Shown here piece by piece: positions 6,368 to 15,284 of a stretch of DNA of 64,000 nt (the first letter of the stretch is position 1; the number at the start of each line of letters is the position of its first letter). The stretch is from CAWCHZ01 sp963795555 (GTDB taxonomy: Bacteria > Actinomycetota > Thermoleophilia > Solirubrobacterales > Solirubrobacteraceae). A program made the position numbers and the translations under genes. The notes under the pieces were generated by a model. The model was given only the letters and a program-made list of their open reading frames with translations. It did no database searches and had not been told where the DNA came from. The stretch lies in assembly GCA_963795555.1 (NCBI GenBank), contig CAWCHZ010000001.1:62001-126000 (forward strand), written 5' to 3'.

Positions 6368-7386
6368 CGCCGGCGGGCGAGCGAGACGGCGAACAGCTCG
6401 TCGGGGTCTGTCAGCCAGCCGTCGAGCTCCAGCCCGGCCGCGCCGAACTCGCGTTCGACGCGCGCGCGTGTGAACTTCGCGCTGATCTCCGTGCGCAGCT
6501 CCTCGCCGGCGCCGAAGGCGATGTCCAGGTCGAGCGCGGCGATTCGCACCCGACAGGCCGCGCGCGAGCGCAGCCGCATCTCGATCCACTCGCGCTCGCG
6601 ATCGAAGAACGCGACGTGGTCGAAGGCCTGGGGGTCGAAGTTCGCGTCCAGCTCACGATTGATGACGTGCAGGACGTTGCGGTTGAACTCCGCGGTCACG
6701 CCCGCGCTGTCGTCGTAGGCCAATTCGAGCGTGTCCGTGTCCTTGACGAGGTCGGTTCCGAGCAGGCAGCGATCGTCTGGACCCAGCATCCGCGCGATGT
6801 CGCGCAACAGCTGCTCGCGCGCCGCTGCCGGCAGGTTGCCGATCGTGCCGCCGAGGAACGCCACCAGCCGCCGCCCCGAGGATGGGGGGATGCGCTCGAG
6901 GTGACGCTCGAAGTCGGCAACGACGCCGTGGACGCGCAGGCCGGGGTACTCGCTGATCAACGCGTCGGCCGCCTCGCGCACGACGCGTTCGGACACGTCG
7001 ACCGGCACGTAGCGCTGCAACAGCCCGGCGCGCGCCATCGGCTCGAGCAGCAGCTTGGCCTTGGCCGGTGAGCCCGATCCCAGCTCGACCAGCTCGCGGG
7101 GCTTCACCGCCGCCACGATCGCCCCGGCATTGGCCGCGAGAATCGCGCGCTCCACGCGCGTCGGGTAGTACTCCGGCAGCTCGCAGATGCGGTCGAACAG
7201 CGCCGAGCCGCGCGAGTCGTAGAAGTGCTTGGGCGGCAGCTCCTTGAACGGTCCCGTCAGCCCGCATCGCACGTCGCGTCCGAGCGTCCGCTCGGAGCCG
7301 TCGACGTGCACGTCGATGCGCACGAGCCCAGTGCCGTCCTGCTCGGCGGGCGAGAGCTCGGCGGTGTCGACACGGGTGGTGCTCAT
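6364..7386 (-). CDS. egtD: EgtD, L-histidine N-alpha-methyltransferase (ergothioneine synthesis)
   Basis: 340 residues. Contains FYDSRGSALFDRICELPEYYPTR (about 55-77), the SAM-binding ELGSGSPAKAKLLLEP (101-116), and AFLGGTIGNL, all diagnostic for EgtD, which trimethylates histidine to hercynine. Start chosen at ATG 7386 giving the usual family length (around 320-340); the longer frame upstream overlaps egtB's region. Lies 37 bases downstream of egtB on the same strand, so the two are likely one transcript. egtA, egtC and egtE are not in the window. Confidence 0.94.
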   Translation of the reverse strand: MSTTRVDTAELSPAEQDGTGLVRIDVHVDGSERTLGRDVRCGLTGPFKELPPKHFYDSRGSALFDRICELPEYYPTRVERAILAANAGAIVAAVKPRELVELGSGSPAKAKLLLEPMARAGLLQRYVPVDVSERVVREAADALISEYPGLRVHGVVADFERHLERIPPSSGRRLVAFLGGTIGNLPAAAREQLLRDIARMLGPDDRCLLGTDLVKDTDTLELAYDDSAGVTAEFNRNVLHVINRELDANFDPQAFDHVAFFDREREWIEMRLRSRAACRVRIAALDLDIAFGAGEELRTEISAKFTRARVEREFGAAGLELDGWLTDPDELFAVSLARRR

Positions 7387-7423
7387 CGTGTGCCGGCTCC
7401 TGCGTTGCGCGCTGCGTCGGTGC

Positions 7424-8806
7424 TCATCCCGCGCCATCCCTGGCGATGCGCAGGCCGGCGAAGATCTGGCGACGCTGCGGCAGATCCCAGTTGCGGAACG
7501 TCGCCGTCGCCACGCGGGCGGTGGTGGCCCACGACCCGCCACGCAGGACTCGGTAGCCGGAGCGGAAGAAGACCTCCGAGTACTCGCGGTAGGGGTGGGC
7601 GCGAAAGCCGGGATAGCCATCGAACTCGCTCGCCGTCCATTCCCAGACGTCGCCGATCAGCGCCATGCAGCCGAGTGCCGAGGCGCCGGCAGGGTGAGCG
7701 TCGACGGCCTGCGGCCCCCAGCTCTCGCCGGCGAGGGTGGCGTGATCGCGATCGGGTGCGTGCGAGCCCCACGGCCAGCGCTCGCTGCGGCCACTCGCGC
7801 TCCACGTCGCCGCGCGCTCCCACTCGACCTCGGTGGGCAGGCGCGCGGCGTGAGCGCGGGCGAAGGCGTCGGCCTCGAACCAGGAGATGTGGATCACGGG
7901 CTTGCGGGGGTCGAGCGGCTCCCAGCCGCTGATACGCCATTCGCGTTCCTCCCCGATCCAGTTCAGTGGGCGCTCGATCTGATGCTCGCAGCGCCAGGCC
8001 CAGCCCGCCTCGCTCCAATGCTCGCGCCGTCGATAGCCGCCGTCGCGCAGCCAGTCGCGGAAGCTCCCGTTGGTGACGGGATAGCGGCCGATCGCGAAGC
8101 GACCCAGCTCGATCGACTGGCGCGGGCGCTCGTTGTCGTGGGCAAAGCCCTCCGTCGAGGCGCCCAGCTCGAAGCGCCCAGCCGGGACCTCGATGCACTC
8201 CAGGTCATCGCCCGGCCGGTAGGGCGCATCGACCGGCGCCGTCGGACCAACGGTCGCGGCCGCTGGCGCGTAAGAGTCCAGCCGTGCCAGCTCGAGCGTC
8301 TGGAGCATCGTCTCGTTGTGCTGGTGCTCGTGGCGGAGCACCAACTCCCAGATCGTCGCGTCGTCGCCGTCGTCGAGGTCATCCCGCGCGAGCAGGTCCA
8401 ACGTGCGCTCGCGCACCCGCTCCATGTACTCCAGACAGGCATCGCGGCGCAGCAGCGTGATCGCGCCGCGGTGGGAGCGAGGCGTCTCGAAGGCATCGTA
8501 GGTGGCCGCGAGGTCGGGGCGCAGCAGCGGCTGGCCACCGAGCCGATGCGCCAGCCAGAGGTCCTCGTAGGCGGCGATGTGCCCGAGATCCCAGACCAGC
8601 GGGCTCATGATCGGCGAGTGGACCCGTTCGAGGTCGGCGTCGCCGAGCGGTGCCACCAGCGCCAGCGTACGGGCGCGCGCGCTGGCCAGCGCGGCCCGCA
8701 GCTCGGCACGATCGAGGCGCTCGCGCCGCCGTCCGGAGGTATGCGCGGCCGCCACGGGCCTCCCCGAGCTGTGGCGCCGTCGGCTGGCCTCTCGCTGGCG
8801 GGCCAT
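7424..8806 (-). CDS. egtB: EgtB, hercynine oxygenase (ergothioneine sulfoxide synthase)
   Basis: 460 residues. N-terminal DinB-like domain with iron ligands in LGHIAAYEDLW (His76) and HEHQH (159-163), then a formylglycine-generating-enzyme (sulfatase-modifying) domain with PVTNGSFRDWL, LPTEVEWERAA, GDVWEWTASEF and VLRGGSWAT. EgtB joins hercynine to a thiol (gamma-glutamylcysteine or cysteine) using O2. Immediately upstream of egtD. The N-terminal 30 residues are basic and poorly conserved, so the start may be internal, though ATG 8806 is the first in frame. Confidence 0.95.
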   Translation of the reverse strand: MARQREASRRRHSSGRPVAAAHTSGRRRERLDRAELRAALASARARTLALVAPLGDADLERVHSPIMSPLVWDLGHIAAYEDLWLAHRLGGQPLLRPDLAATYDAFETPRSHRGAITLLRRDACLEYMERVRERTLDLLARDDLDDGDDATIWELVLRHEHQHNETMLQTLELARLDSYAPAAATVGPTAPVDAPYRPGDDLECIEVPAGRFELGASTEGFAHDNERPRQSIELGRFAIGRYPVTNGSFRDWLRDGGYRRREHWSEAGWAWRCEHQIERPLNWIGEEREWRISGWEPLDPRKPVIHISWFEADAFARAHAARLPTEVEWERAATWSASGRSERWPWGSHAPDRDHATLAGESWGPQAVDAHPAGASALGCMALIGDVWEWTASEFDGYPGFRAHPYREYSEVFFRSGYRVLRGGSWATTARVATATFRNWDLPQRRQIFAGLRIARDGAG

Positions 8807-8834
8807 GTGCCATATCCATATCAGCTACGCCCAG

Positions 8835-9644
8835 CTAGCGGCGCACGCGGTAGCGCAGGTAGAGCGCGTTCTCGTGCTCGTGGGCCCACAGCAACGCGAG
8901 CGCCGCGACCTCGGCTAACGCCTGTCCGGCGACGATCGTCGGGCCCGGCCGGCCGCCCGCGAGCTTGGGGGCGAGCGACAGGAAGAGCTCGTCGACGACG
9001 CCCTCGGCCAGCAGGCCCGCGTTGAGCGTGGGGCCGCCTTCGCAGAGGACCGACCGCACTCCGTGCTCGCGGCGCAGGCGGCGCATCACGGCGCGTGGCG
9101 CGAGCTCCTCGGTGGTCACTCGCAGGACGGTCAGTTGGGCGGCGACCGGCGGCAGCTCGACGTCTGCGTCCGTGAACAGCAGCACCGTGGACTCGGGATC
9201 CTGGAAGAGCCGGCAGTCGAATGGCAGCGCCAGCGAGCTGGAGACCACGCAGGCGATCGGTTGCGGGCGCAGCCCGTTGCGCGCCCGCTCGGCGACGAGC
9301 TCCGGCTCGCGCACCAGACGTCCGTAACGCTCAACCCGCAGCGTGCCCGTGCCGACGAGCACCGCGTCGCAGGTCGTGCGCAGGGCGTGGAACAGCCGCT
9401 GGTCGGCGCGGTCGCTGAGCGGTCCGGAGCGCCCGTCGATCGTCGCGCGCCCATCGACGCTGCTGACCATGTTCAGCACCAGGTACGGACGGTCGGGCTC
9501 GGCCTGATCGGCGAAGCGCAGCTGCCGAGCGATCTCCTCGATGGGCAGCTCGACTGCCTCGGGAAAGATCCGTCGCAGCAGCACCGCGCGCAGCCTAGTG
9601 GCATCCTTCCGAGCGGGCGTCGCTCCCCGGCGTCGCGCCGGCAT
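8835..9644 (-). CDS. RibD C-terminal-domain reductase (pyrimidine/dihydrofolate reductase fold)
   Basis: 269 residues: PYLVLNMVSSVDGRATIDGR, DAVLVGTGTLRVERYGRL, and CEGGPTLNAGLLAEGVVDELFL, the NADPH-binding and substrate motifs of RibD_C proteins. The deaminase half of bifunctional RibD is absent. Members reduce aminopyrimidine intermediates in riboflavin synthesis or are uncharacterised oxidoreductases; no other rib gene is nearby, so role uncertain. 28 bases downstream of the egtB start region and co-oriented. Divergent from glpX. Confidence 0.8.
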   Translation of the reverse strand: MPARRRGATPARKDATRLRAVLLRRIFPEAVELPIEEIARQLRFADQAEPDRPYLVLNMVSSVDGRATIDGRSGPLSDRADQRLFHALRTTCDAVLVGTGTLRVERYGRLVREPELVAERARNGLRPQPIACVVSSSLALPFDCRLFQDPESTVLLFTDADVELPPVAAQLTVLRVTTEELAPRAVMRRLRREHGVRSVLCEGGPTLNAGLLAEGVVDELFLSLAPKLAGGRPGPTIVAGQALAEVAALALLWAHEHENALYLRYRVRR

Positions 9645-9685
9645 GGCCAGACGCCGACGCCGGCCTTCCCCCCAGCGACCAGAAC

Positions 9686-10720
9686 ATGACAGCCGAGCCC
9701 ACCACCAGCCCCGCCGACGAGCGGACCGCCGCCGCCGATCCCCCGCCCGACCGCAACCTCGCGCTCGAGCTCGTGCGCGTGACCGAGGCCGCCGCGCTGG
9801 CCGCCGCCCGCCTGGTCGGCATGGGCGACAAGGAGGCGGCCGATCAGGCCGCGGTGGATGCGATGCGCTTCGTGCTCGACTCCGTCGCCATGGATGGGGT
9901 CGTCGTCATCGGCGAGGGCGAGAAGGACCGTGCACCGATGCTCTACAACGGCGAGCACATCGGCGATGGCTCGCCGCCGCGCGTCGACATCGCGGTCGAC
10001 CCGCTCGAGGGGACGACGCTGACGGCCAGGGGCATGCCGAGCGCGGTCTCCGTGATCGCGCTGGCCGAGCGCGGCACGATGTTCGATCCGGGCCCCTGCG
10101 TCTACATGGAGAAGATGGCCGGCGGGCCCCCGATCGCCGACCTGCTGTCGCTGGAGCGTCCGCTGGCCGAGACGCTGCGGATGATCGCGCACCGCAAGGG
10201 CGTCGACATCCGCGACGTGATGGTCGTGATGCTCGATCGTCCCCGCCATGAGCAGGCCGTGCGCGAGATCCGCGAGGCCGGCGCACGCGTGCGCTTCATC
10301 AGCGACGGCGACGTCTCGGCGGCGCTGCTCGCCGTCAGCGACAACTCGCCGGTCGATCTGCTCTGGGGGATCGGCGGGACGCCGGAGGGCGTGATCTCGG
10401 CCGCGGCGATCAAATGCCTCGGCGGACAGCTGCTGGGGCGGCTGTGGCCGCGCAACGACGAGGAGCGGGCGGCGGCGATCGCGGCCGGCTACGAGCTCGA
10501 CCGGGTGCTGACGATCGACGACCTCGTGACCGGCGACGACTGCTTCTTCTCGGCCACCGGTGTCACCGACGGCGACGTGCTCCAGGGAGTCCGGTACCAG
10601 GGCGCCAGGGGCGCCAGCACGGAGTCGCTGGTGATGCGCTCGCGCTCGGGCACCGTCCGGCGGATCATCGCGCGCCACGACCGCACCAAGCTGCGCCAGA
10701 TCACCGGTCGCTACGGCTAG
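9686..10720 (+). CDS. glpX: GlpX, class II fructose-1,6-bisphosphatase
   Basis: 344 residues. Metal-binding motifs VIGEGEKDRAPMLYNGE (about 74-90) and DPLEGTTLTARG (105-116), and later GIGGTPEGVISAAAIKCLGG, all characteristic of GlpX. Catalyses dephosphorylation of fructose-1,6-bisphosphate in gluconeogenesis and is the usual actinobacterial FBPase. ATG 9686 chosen; the first 22 residues are low-complexity. Stands alone on the plus strand, followed by a 9-base-pair hairpin. Confidence 0.95.
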   Translation: MTAEPTTSPADERTAAADPPPDRNLALELVRVTEAAALAAARLVGMGDKEAADQAAVDAMRFVLDSVAMDGVVVIGEGEKDRAPMLYNGEHIGDGSPPRVDIAVDPLEGTTLTARGMPSAVSVIALAERGTMFDPGPCVYMEKMAGGPPIADLLSLERPLAETLRMIAHRKGVDIRDVMVVMLDRPRHEQAVREIREAGARVRFISDGDVSAALLAVSDNSPVDLLWGIGGTPEGVISAAAIKCLGGQLLGRLWPRNDEERAAAIAAGYELDRVLTIDDLVTGDDCFFSATGVTDGDVLQGVRYQGARGASTESLVMRSRSGTVRRIIARHDRTKLRQITGRYG

Positions 10721-10733
10721 AGGGCATCCGCAG

Positions 10734-10755
10734 CGCTCGACGCGCTCGTCGAGCG
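10734..10755. terminator. Perfect hairpin between convergent glpX and the hypothetical gene
   Basis: CGCTCGACG (10734-10742), loop CGCT, CGTCGAGCG (10747-10755): a 9-base-pair stem with no mismatch and no U-tract. Placed 14 bases after glpX and 18 before the opposing stop. Confidence 0.55.
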
Positions 10756-10772
10756 GCAGGGCGGGCGTTGCG

Positions 10773-11495
10773 TCAGACCGTCGTCGGCTCGGACGGCGCG
10801 TCGCCCGGGGCGAAGCGCCCCACCGCAGAGGCTGGAAAGTCCAGCCGCGTCAACGAGCGCAGGAAGCCGTGCGTGATGAGCACGTGGATGCGCGACTGCG
10901 TGACGCGGTAGGCCCAGCTCGAGATGCCGGCGAGGATCGCCGGGTGGAAGTTGACGACCTCGACGCGCACGCGCGCCCTCGCCATCCCCGGCTCCTCGCA
11001 GGGCCGGCGCTGGACCTCGATCTCCAGATAGGAGTCAGTGCCACGGTTGCGGGCGCGCTTGGCGACGAGCAGGCCGTCCCTGATCGTCCAGCGAACCGCC
11101 CCGCCGTCGCTGCCCAGCCGGTACTCGGGCGCAGCGAAGCGGAGCAGCACGAGCGGGGCCAGCAGCACGATCGCCCGCTCGGTCGCGCTGTAGCGGACGC
11201 GGATGATGCCGAGAGAGATGCGGCTGAGGTAGCGCCAGTAGGCTCGCGCCAGGCGTTCGAGGTACTCCGGCGTCCACAGGCGCTCCAAGCGCTCGGCGGG
11301 CAGCGTGATGTCGGCCGCCTGAACCGAGCGCACGGCGCCCGACGGGTCGACCGTCGTGCCTCGTTTGGGGTCACAGATGACCGCACGCGCCGGCCGAGCG
11401 CGGTGCCAGCGCACGGAGCGTCGCCAAAGCGCCCCGGGGGCGGCACGCCAGCGCGCACCGGGAGCGGTGTGTCGCCTGCTCGCCCCGTGCGCCAT
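10773..11495 (-). CDS. Hypothetical protein downstream of moeA
   Basis: 240 residues, family not recognised. The first 40 residues are arginine/alanine-rich and may not be translated; GTG codons near residue 39 are alternative starts. The body has one hydrophobic stretch (AIVLLAPLVLLRFAAPEY) flanked by beta-rich segments, and a conserved-looking WRYLSRISLGIIRVRYS. It starts 7 bases after moeA's stop on the same strand, so it is probably co-transcribed, but nothing ties it to molybdopterin. Confidence 0.6.
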   Translation of the reverse strand: MAHGASRRHTAPGARWRAAPGALWRRSVRWHRARPARAVICDPKRGTTVDPSGAVRSVQAADITLPAERLERLWTPEYLERLARAYWRYLSRISLGIIRVRYSATERAIVLLAPLVLLRFAAPEYRLGSDGGAVRWTIRDGLLVAKRARNRGTDSYLEIEVQRRPCEEPGMARARVRVEVVNFHPAILAGISSWAYRVTQSRIHVLITHGFLRSLTRLDFPASAVGRFAPGDAPSEPTTV

Positions 11496-11502
11496 GGCAG
11501 CC

Positions 11503-12699
11503 TTATGCGATCAGCTCGATCGCCACGGCGCTCCCAGCTGGCAACGTGCCCTCGCCAGCGGGGATCATCGCCAGCGCCTCGGCGCCGAGCATCGAGGACA
11601 GGACGTGGGACTCCTGCGGCCCCGTCGTGCGCACCGACAGCTGACCGTCGCGGTGCATCAGAGTGACCCGCACGGCGTGCTCGCGCGGCCCGAGACGGAT
11701 CGGCTCGGCCAGCGTCGCCGTCAGGCGCTCGGACAGCGGCGGAGCCCCCTGCAGCGCGCGCAGCGCCGGGCGCCCGAAGAGCATGAATGTGACCATCGCG
11801 GAGACCGGGTTGCCGGGCAGCGCGAGCACGAGCGAGCTGTCGTGGGTGCCGAACCAGGCGGGCTTGCCAGGTCGCAGGGCGACCCCGGCGAAGCGCTGCT
11901 CGACGCCGAGCTGCAGCAGCGCGCCCGTCACGTGGTCGTGGGGGCCGACGGAGGCTCCACCGGAGACGACCAGCAGGTCGGCCGCGTCGAGCGCCGCGGC
12001 GAGCGCGCGCTCGGTCTCGCCGCGCTCGTCGCAGACCGTGCTGTGGGCGACGAGCGTCGCCCCCCAGCTCATCGCGAGCGCCCCCAACGTCAGCGCATTC
12101 GTCTCGTGGATCTGCCCTGGGCCCAGTGGGCTGCCCGGCGGTCGCAGCTCGTCGCCGGTCACGACGACCGCAACGCGCGGCCGTCGCGCGCAGCGGACCT
12201 CGCCGCGCCCGGCGCCCGCTGCCAATCCCAGCTCGGCCGCGCCCAGCGTGGAGCCGGCGCTGAGCACACGCTGGCCCGCGCGCAGGTCCTCGCCGGCCGC
12301 GCGCACGTTCTCACCGACCCCGATCGCGGCCTCGATCAGCACCCAGCCGTCCTGCTCCACGGTGTCCTCGACGCGCGCCACGCCCTCCGCGCCCGCTGGC
12401 AACGGCGCGCCGGTCGAGATGCGAACCGCCTCCCGCGCACCAGGTCCGACCTTGCTGGGATGCCCGGCGCGCGCCTCGTCGATCACGCGCAGTCGCCGGC
12501 CGGCCGGGCCGGCCAGTACGGCGAAGCCGTCCATGGCGCTGTTCGCGAACGCCGGCACGTCGCGCTCGGCGAGGACGTCCTCGGCGAGCACCCGACCGCG
12601 CGCCTCCCAGAGCGCGACCGGCTCGGCTGGCAGGGAACGCACGGCGGCAAGCACTCGGCGACGCGCTTCATCGACCGATACTGGAGCGGGCATGCCCAT
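11503..12699 (-). CDS. moeA: MoeA, molybdopterin molybdotransferase
   Basis: 398 residues. Domain order of MoeA is clear: VPAFANSAMDGFAV (about 48-61), VRISTGAPLPAGAEGVARVE, then the MogA-like domain with VVTGDELRPPG, SGGASVGPHDH and LALPGNPVSAMVTF. Inserts molybdate into adenylylated molybdopterin. The start reads M-G-M-P; either ATG 12699 or 12693 is possible. No other Mo-cofactor genes are adjacent. Confidence 0.94.
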   Translation of the reverse strand: MGMPAPVSVDEARRRVLAAVRSLPAEPVALWEARGRVLAEDVLAERDVPAFANSAMDGFAVLAGPAGRRLRVIDEARAGHPSKVGPGAREAVRISTGAPLPAGAEGVARVEDTVEQDGWVLIEAAIGVGENVRAAGEDLRAGQRVLSAGSTLGAAELGLAAGAGRGEVRCARRPRVAVVVTGDELRPPGSPLGPGQIHETNALTLGALAMSWGATLVAHSTVCDERGETERALAAALDAADLLVVSGGASVGPHDHVTGALLQLGVEQRFAGVALRPGKPAWFGTHDSSLVLALPGNPVSAMVTFMLFGRPALRALQGAPPLSERLTATLAEPIRLGPREHAVRVTLMHRDGQLSVRTTGPQESHVLSSMLGAEALAMIPAGEGTLPAGSAVAIELIA

Positions 12700-12778
12700 A
12701 TCATCGCGCCTGGCCGTGTGGTGGACGTCAGCCGCTCCGGCGCTGGACGTGTGGCGGACGCCTGCGTGGCGGCCTGGG

Positions 12779-13615
12779 CTAGTCCTGGACGAGCACGCCG
12801 ATCTCGCTCGTGTCGGTCATGCCAAGCGACTGGGCCGTGAATGCCGTCAGGTCCCAGTCGACGCCCGGGCCGTAGGGGCCGCGGTCGATCACCGGGACCG
12901 TGATCGATGTCCCCTGGTACCAGAGGGTGACGAGCGTCCCGCAGGGCAGCGTGCGGTTGGCGACGCCAAGCGTCGTGGGGGTGAGGACCTCGCCACAGGC
13001 CGTCAGGTCGCCGTAGAACCCGGGCCCATACCAAGTCGCGCCGGCCGGCCGATAGACCATCACGGTCGCGCTTGGAGCGGCGATCAGGGCGGCCGAGTGT
13101 GGCCGGCCGACCAGCGCGCGCAGCATCACGGAGCCGGCCACGTGGGGTCGCCAGGAGACCACGTAGGAGCCGTTGCGGCGCACCCTTGCACGCGCGACGC
13201 GCAGCCAGCCGCGACTTTGGTCCAGGCGCTGGATGATCACCAGCACGTGCGCGCTGCGCGGACCCAGCTGCCCGCGCACGCGCAGCACCTGGCCCTCCAG
13301 CGCCGCGGTGGGCAGCTCCATCGCGGGGCTGCCGGTCAGCGTGCCGCTGGTCGGTGCGCTGGGCGCCGGCGCGCCGGCGCCCGAGCCGTCGCTCGGCGAC
13401 CGCGGGCCGGCTGACGTGCCGCCGCTGCTGTCCGCGGCGCTCGCGGAGCCGAGCGACGATGCTGTCGTCCCGCCGGTCTGCGAGGTTGACGCGGCCGTCC
13501 CGCCGGTCTGCGAGCTGGCCGCCAGCGCCGCCGTCGCGGCGCCGCCGACGGTCACAGCGATCGCCGCGACCGCCAGTGGCGGGGCGAAGCGGAGGGGGAA
13601 CCGCGCGTTGCGAAT
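12779..13615 (-). CDS. Secreted RlpA-like double-psi beta-barrel protein, probable ATT start
   Basis: The last 90 residues (ATWYGPGFYGDLTACGEVLT ... DRGPYGPGVDWDLTAF) form an RlpA-type DPBB domain, found in lytic transglycosylases and other peptidoglycan-acting proteins; the DRGPY motif carries the catalytic-type Asp. Before it come a Ser/Thr/Gly-rich linker and a beta domain. No ATG/GTG/TTG gives a complete signal peptide: GTG 13555 cuts it in half. ATT 13615 gives RNARFPLRFAPPLAVAAIAV as a good signal peptide and has GAGG eight bases upstream, so I place the start there (278 residues). A c-di-AMP riboswitch precedes it. Confidence 0.75.
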   Translation of the reverse strand: MRNARFPLRFAPPLAVAAIAVTVGGAATAALAASSQTGGTAASTSQTGGTTASSLGSASAADSSGGTSAGPRSPSDGSGAGAPAPSAPTSGTLTGSPAMELPTAALEGQVLRVRGQLGPRSAHVLVIIQRLDQSRGWLRVARARVRRNGSYVVSWRPHVAGSVMLRALVGRPHSAALIAAPSATVMVYRPAGATWYGPGFYGDLTACGEVLTPTTLGVANRTLPCGTLVTLWYQGTSITVPVIDRGPYGPGVDWDLTAFTAQSLGMTDTSEIGVLVQD

Positions 13616-13635
13616 TCTCGTGACCTCGATCTCGG

Positions 13636-13775
13636 GATGCGGGCCTACGGGGTGAGCTGACGGGCTCGCGCTGTGCGCTAGGGCCGAAGCTCGGCCGATT
13701 CGCCCCCGCGGGCTCGCTGGCCCGCATCTGGTTCCCCCGTTCCCGCGGCGCCTGGCGCCGCGGGACTCGGCGACC
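13636..13775 (-). promoter_or_regulatory. Second cyclic di-AMP riboswitch (ydaO/yuaA class)
   Basis: On the minus strand the leader of the RlpA-like gene reads CGCCGAGTCCCGCGGCG, ACGGGGGAACCAGATGCGGG, GGGGCGAATCGGCCGAG and GCGAGCCCGTCAGCTCACC followed by CCGTAGGC, the same conserved blocks in the same order as the copy at 4267-4440. The variable stems differ and covary (for example CGCCGCGGG pairs with CCCGCGGCG), supporting a folded RNA. Expected to couple this cell-wall gene to c-di-AMP. Boundaries approximate. Confidence 0.87.
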
Positions 13776-13780
13776 GCGGC

Positions 13781-13786
13781 AGTATA
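13781..13786 (-). promoter_or_regulatory. -10 box for the riboswitch/RlpA-like transcript
   Basis: TATACT on the minus strand, ending about 6 bases before the first conserved riboswitch bases, so RNA would begin near 13774. Confidence 0.55.
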
Positions 13787-14183
13787 TGAGCCAGCGCTCC
13801 CCGCGGTCCAGTCGCGCCGCTGGACGGACGTCCGAGGGTGGCGGCCGGGGCTGCATGCCTGCAGAGGCGGTTCTCAGCGCAAATTCCGCCGCTGGCACGG
13901 CTTCAATCGGTCCATGGGCTCGTGGTGGCGCGCTTGCTGGTCGAAACTTGCATTCCAGTGGACCGTTGGAGGAAGATAGGAGCCGGCGTTGACTCGGTCG
14001 CCGGGCGGCGTCTCATGCCTAGGGCAGCCAGTCGGTCGGGGTCCGTCCTGGCGAAAATAGGCAGCGTCGCCAGGCACGACGCTATTTTTGAACGGTGCCA
14101 CCCGGCAACTCCGGGGGTGCACGAATGACGACGACACGGGCTCTGTGCCGCGCGGCGGCGCAGGGTTAGGGAAACGGATCGGA
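13787..14183 (+). other. Long leader/intergenic region upstream of the primary sigma factor gene
   Basis: 397 bases with no gene. It contains TTGACT at 13989-13994, which may be a -35 although no good -10 follows at the right spacing, and an AT-flanked hairpin at 14053-14089 (arms AGCGTCG and CGACGCT, flanks AAAAT and ATTTTT). The T-run after the hairpin looks like an intrinsic terminator inside the presumed sigma-factor leader, or a terminator for a small RNA started upstream. Confidence 0.4.
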
Positions 14184-15284
14184 ATGTCAGTACTGGAACT
14201 CCAGGAGCTCGAGGAGATCAAGGGGCTCGTCGCCAAGGGACAGCAGCTCGGCGTGCTGACCTATGCCGAGATCGCCGTTGCCGTCGCCGAGCTGGATCTC
14301 GAAGAGACCGACGTCGAGGAGCTGCACGGCTACTTCGAGCGTGCCGAGATCGAGCTGGTCGAGGAGATCGACCCTGCGCTGGCGGCCGCCGAGGTCGAGC
14401 GCGCCCCGGACCGCCGCGGTCGACGCAAGGCCAAGGCCACGATCGACCTCAAGCCGGACATGACGACCGACTCGCTGCAGCTGTTCCTCAAGGACATCGG
14501 CAAGGTGCGACTGCTGACCGCCCAGGAGGAGGTCGACCTCGCCAAGCGGATCGAGCGCGGCGATCTCGACGCCAAGCAGAAGATGGTCGAGTCCAACCTG
14601 CGCCTGGTGGTGTCAATCGCCAAGAACTATCGCAACCAGGGCCTGCCGTTCCTGGACCTGATCCAGGAGGGGACGCTCGGGCTGGTCCGCGCCGCCGAGA
14701 AGTTCGACTACCGCAAGGGCTTCAAGTTCTCCACCTATGCCACCTGGTGGATCCGCCAGGCGATCGCGCGCGCGCTCGCCGACAAGGCACGCACGATTCG
14801 CATTCCCGTGCACGTGGTCGAGAAGCTCAACAAGATCGGTCGCGCCGAGCGCAAGCTGGTCACCGAGCTCGGTCGTGAGCCCACGCCTGAGGAGATCGCC
14901 GAGGTCACGGGGATCGATCCCGAGGAGGTCGACTCGATCAAGCGCTCCGCGCAGGCGCCCGTCTCGCTCGAGAAGCCGGTTGGCGACGAGGAGGAGTCCG
15001 AGTTCGGGCAGTTCATCGCCGATGAGCGGGCCGAGTCACCGTATGAGCGCGCCGCCGAGATCCTCACCAAGGAGGCGCTGCGGGAGGCGCTGGAGAACCT
15101 CTCCTACCGCGAGCGCCGCGTGCTCGAGCTGCGCTACGGCCTGGGAGGCGAGCATCCGCGCACGCTCGACGAGGTGGGTCGCACCTTCAACGTCACGCGC
15201 GAGCGCATCCGCCAGATCGAGAACCAGTCGCTCAAGAAGCTGCAGAGCCTCGCCGAGGCGCAGAAGCTCCGCGACGTCGCGTAG
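14184..15284 (+). CDS. sigA: Primary (RpoD/SigA-type) RNA polymerase sigma factor
   Basis: 366 residues. Region 1.1-like acidic helix bundle (about 8-65), region 1.2 (TDSLQLFLKDIGKVRLLTAQ, about 95-114), region 2 with NLRLVVSIAKNYRNQGLPFL and FKFSTYATWWIRQAIARA (138-198) for -10 recognition, region 3, and region 4 with LEALRYG-type LELRYGLGGEHPRTLDEVG and RERIRQIENQSLKKLQ for -35 recognition. The full region 2 and 4 set marks the housekeeping sigma. ATG 14184 chosen; the in-frame start at 14088 would add 32 residues without family likeness. Confidence 0.95.
   Translation: MSVLELQELEEIKGLVAKGQQLGVLTYAEIAVAVAELDLEETDVEELHGYFERAEIELVEEIDPALAAAEVERAPDRRGRRKAKATIDLKPDMTTDSLQLFLKDIGKVRLLTAQEEVDLAKRIERGDLDAKQKMVESNLRLVVSIAKNYRNQGLPFLDLIQEGTLGLVRAAEKFDYRKGFKFSTYATWWIRQAIARALADKARTIRIPVHVVEKLNKIGRAERKLVTELGREPTPEEIAEVTGIDPEEVDSIKRSAQAPVSLEKPVGDEEESEFGQFIADERAESPYERAAEILTKEALREALENLSYRERRVLELRYGLGGEHPRTLDEVGRTFNVTRERIRQIENQSLKKLQSLAEAQKLRDVA

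Noticed and set aside
14053..14089. Hairpin with T-run taken as a certain terminator
   Set aside because: There is no plus-strand gene upstream for it to terminate and it lies in the presumed sigma-factor leader; reported only as part of the intergenic entry.
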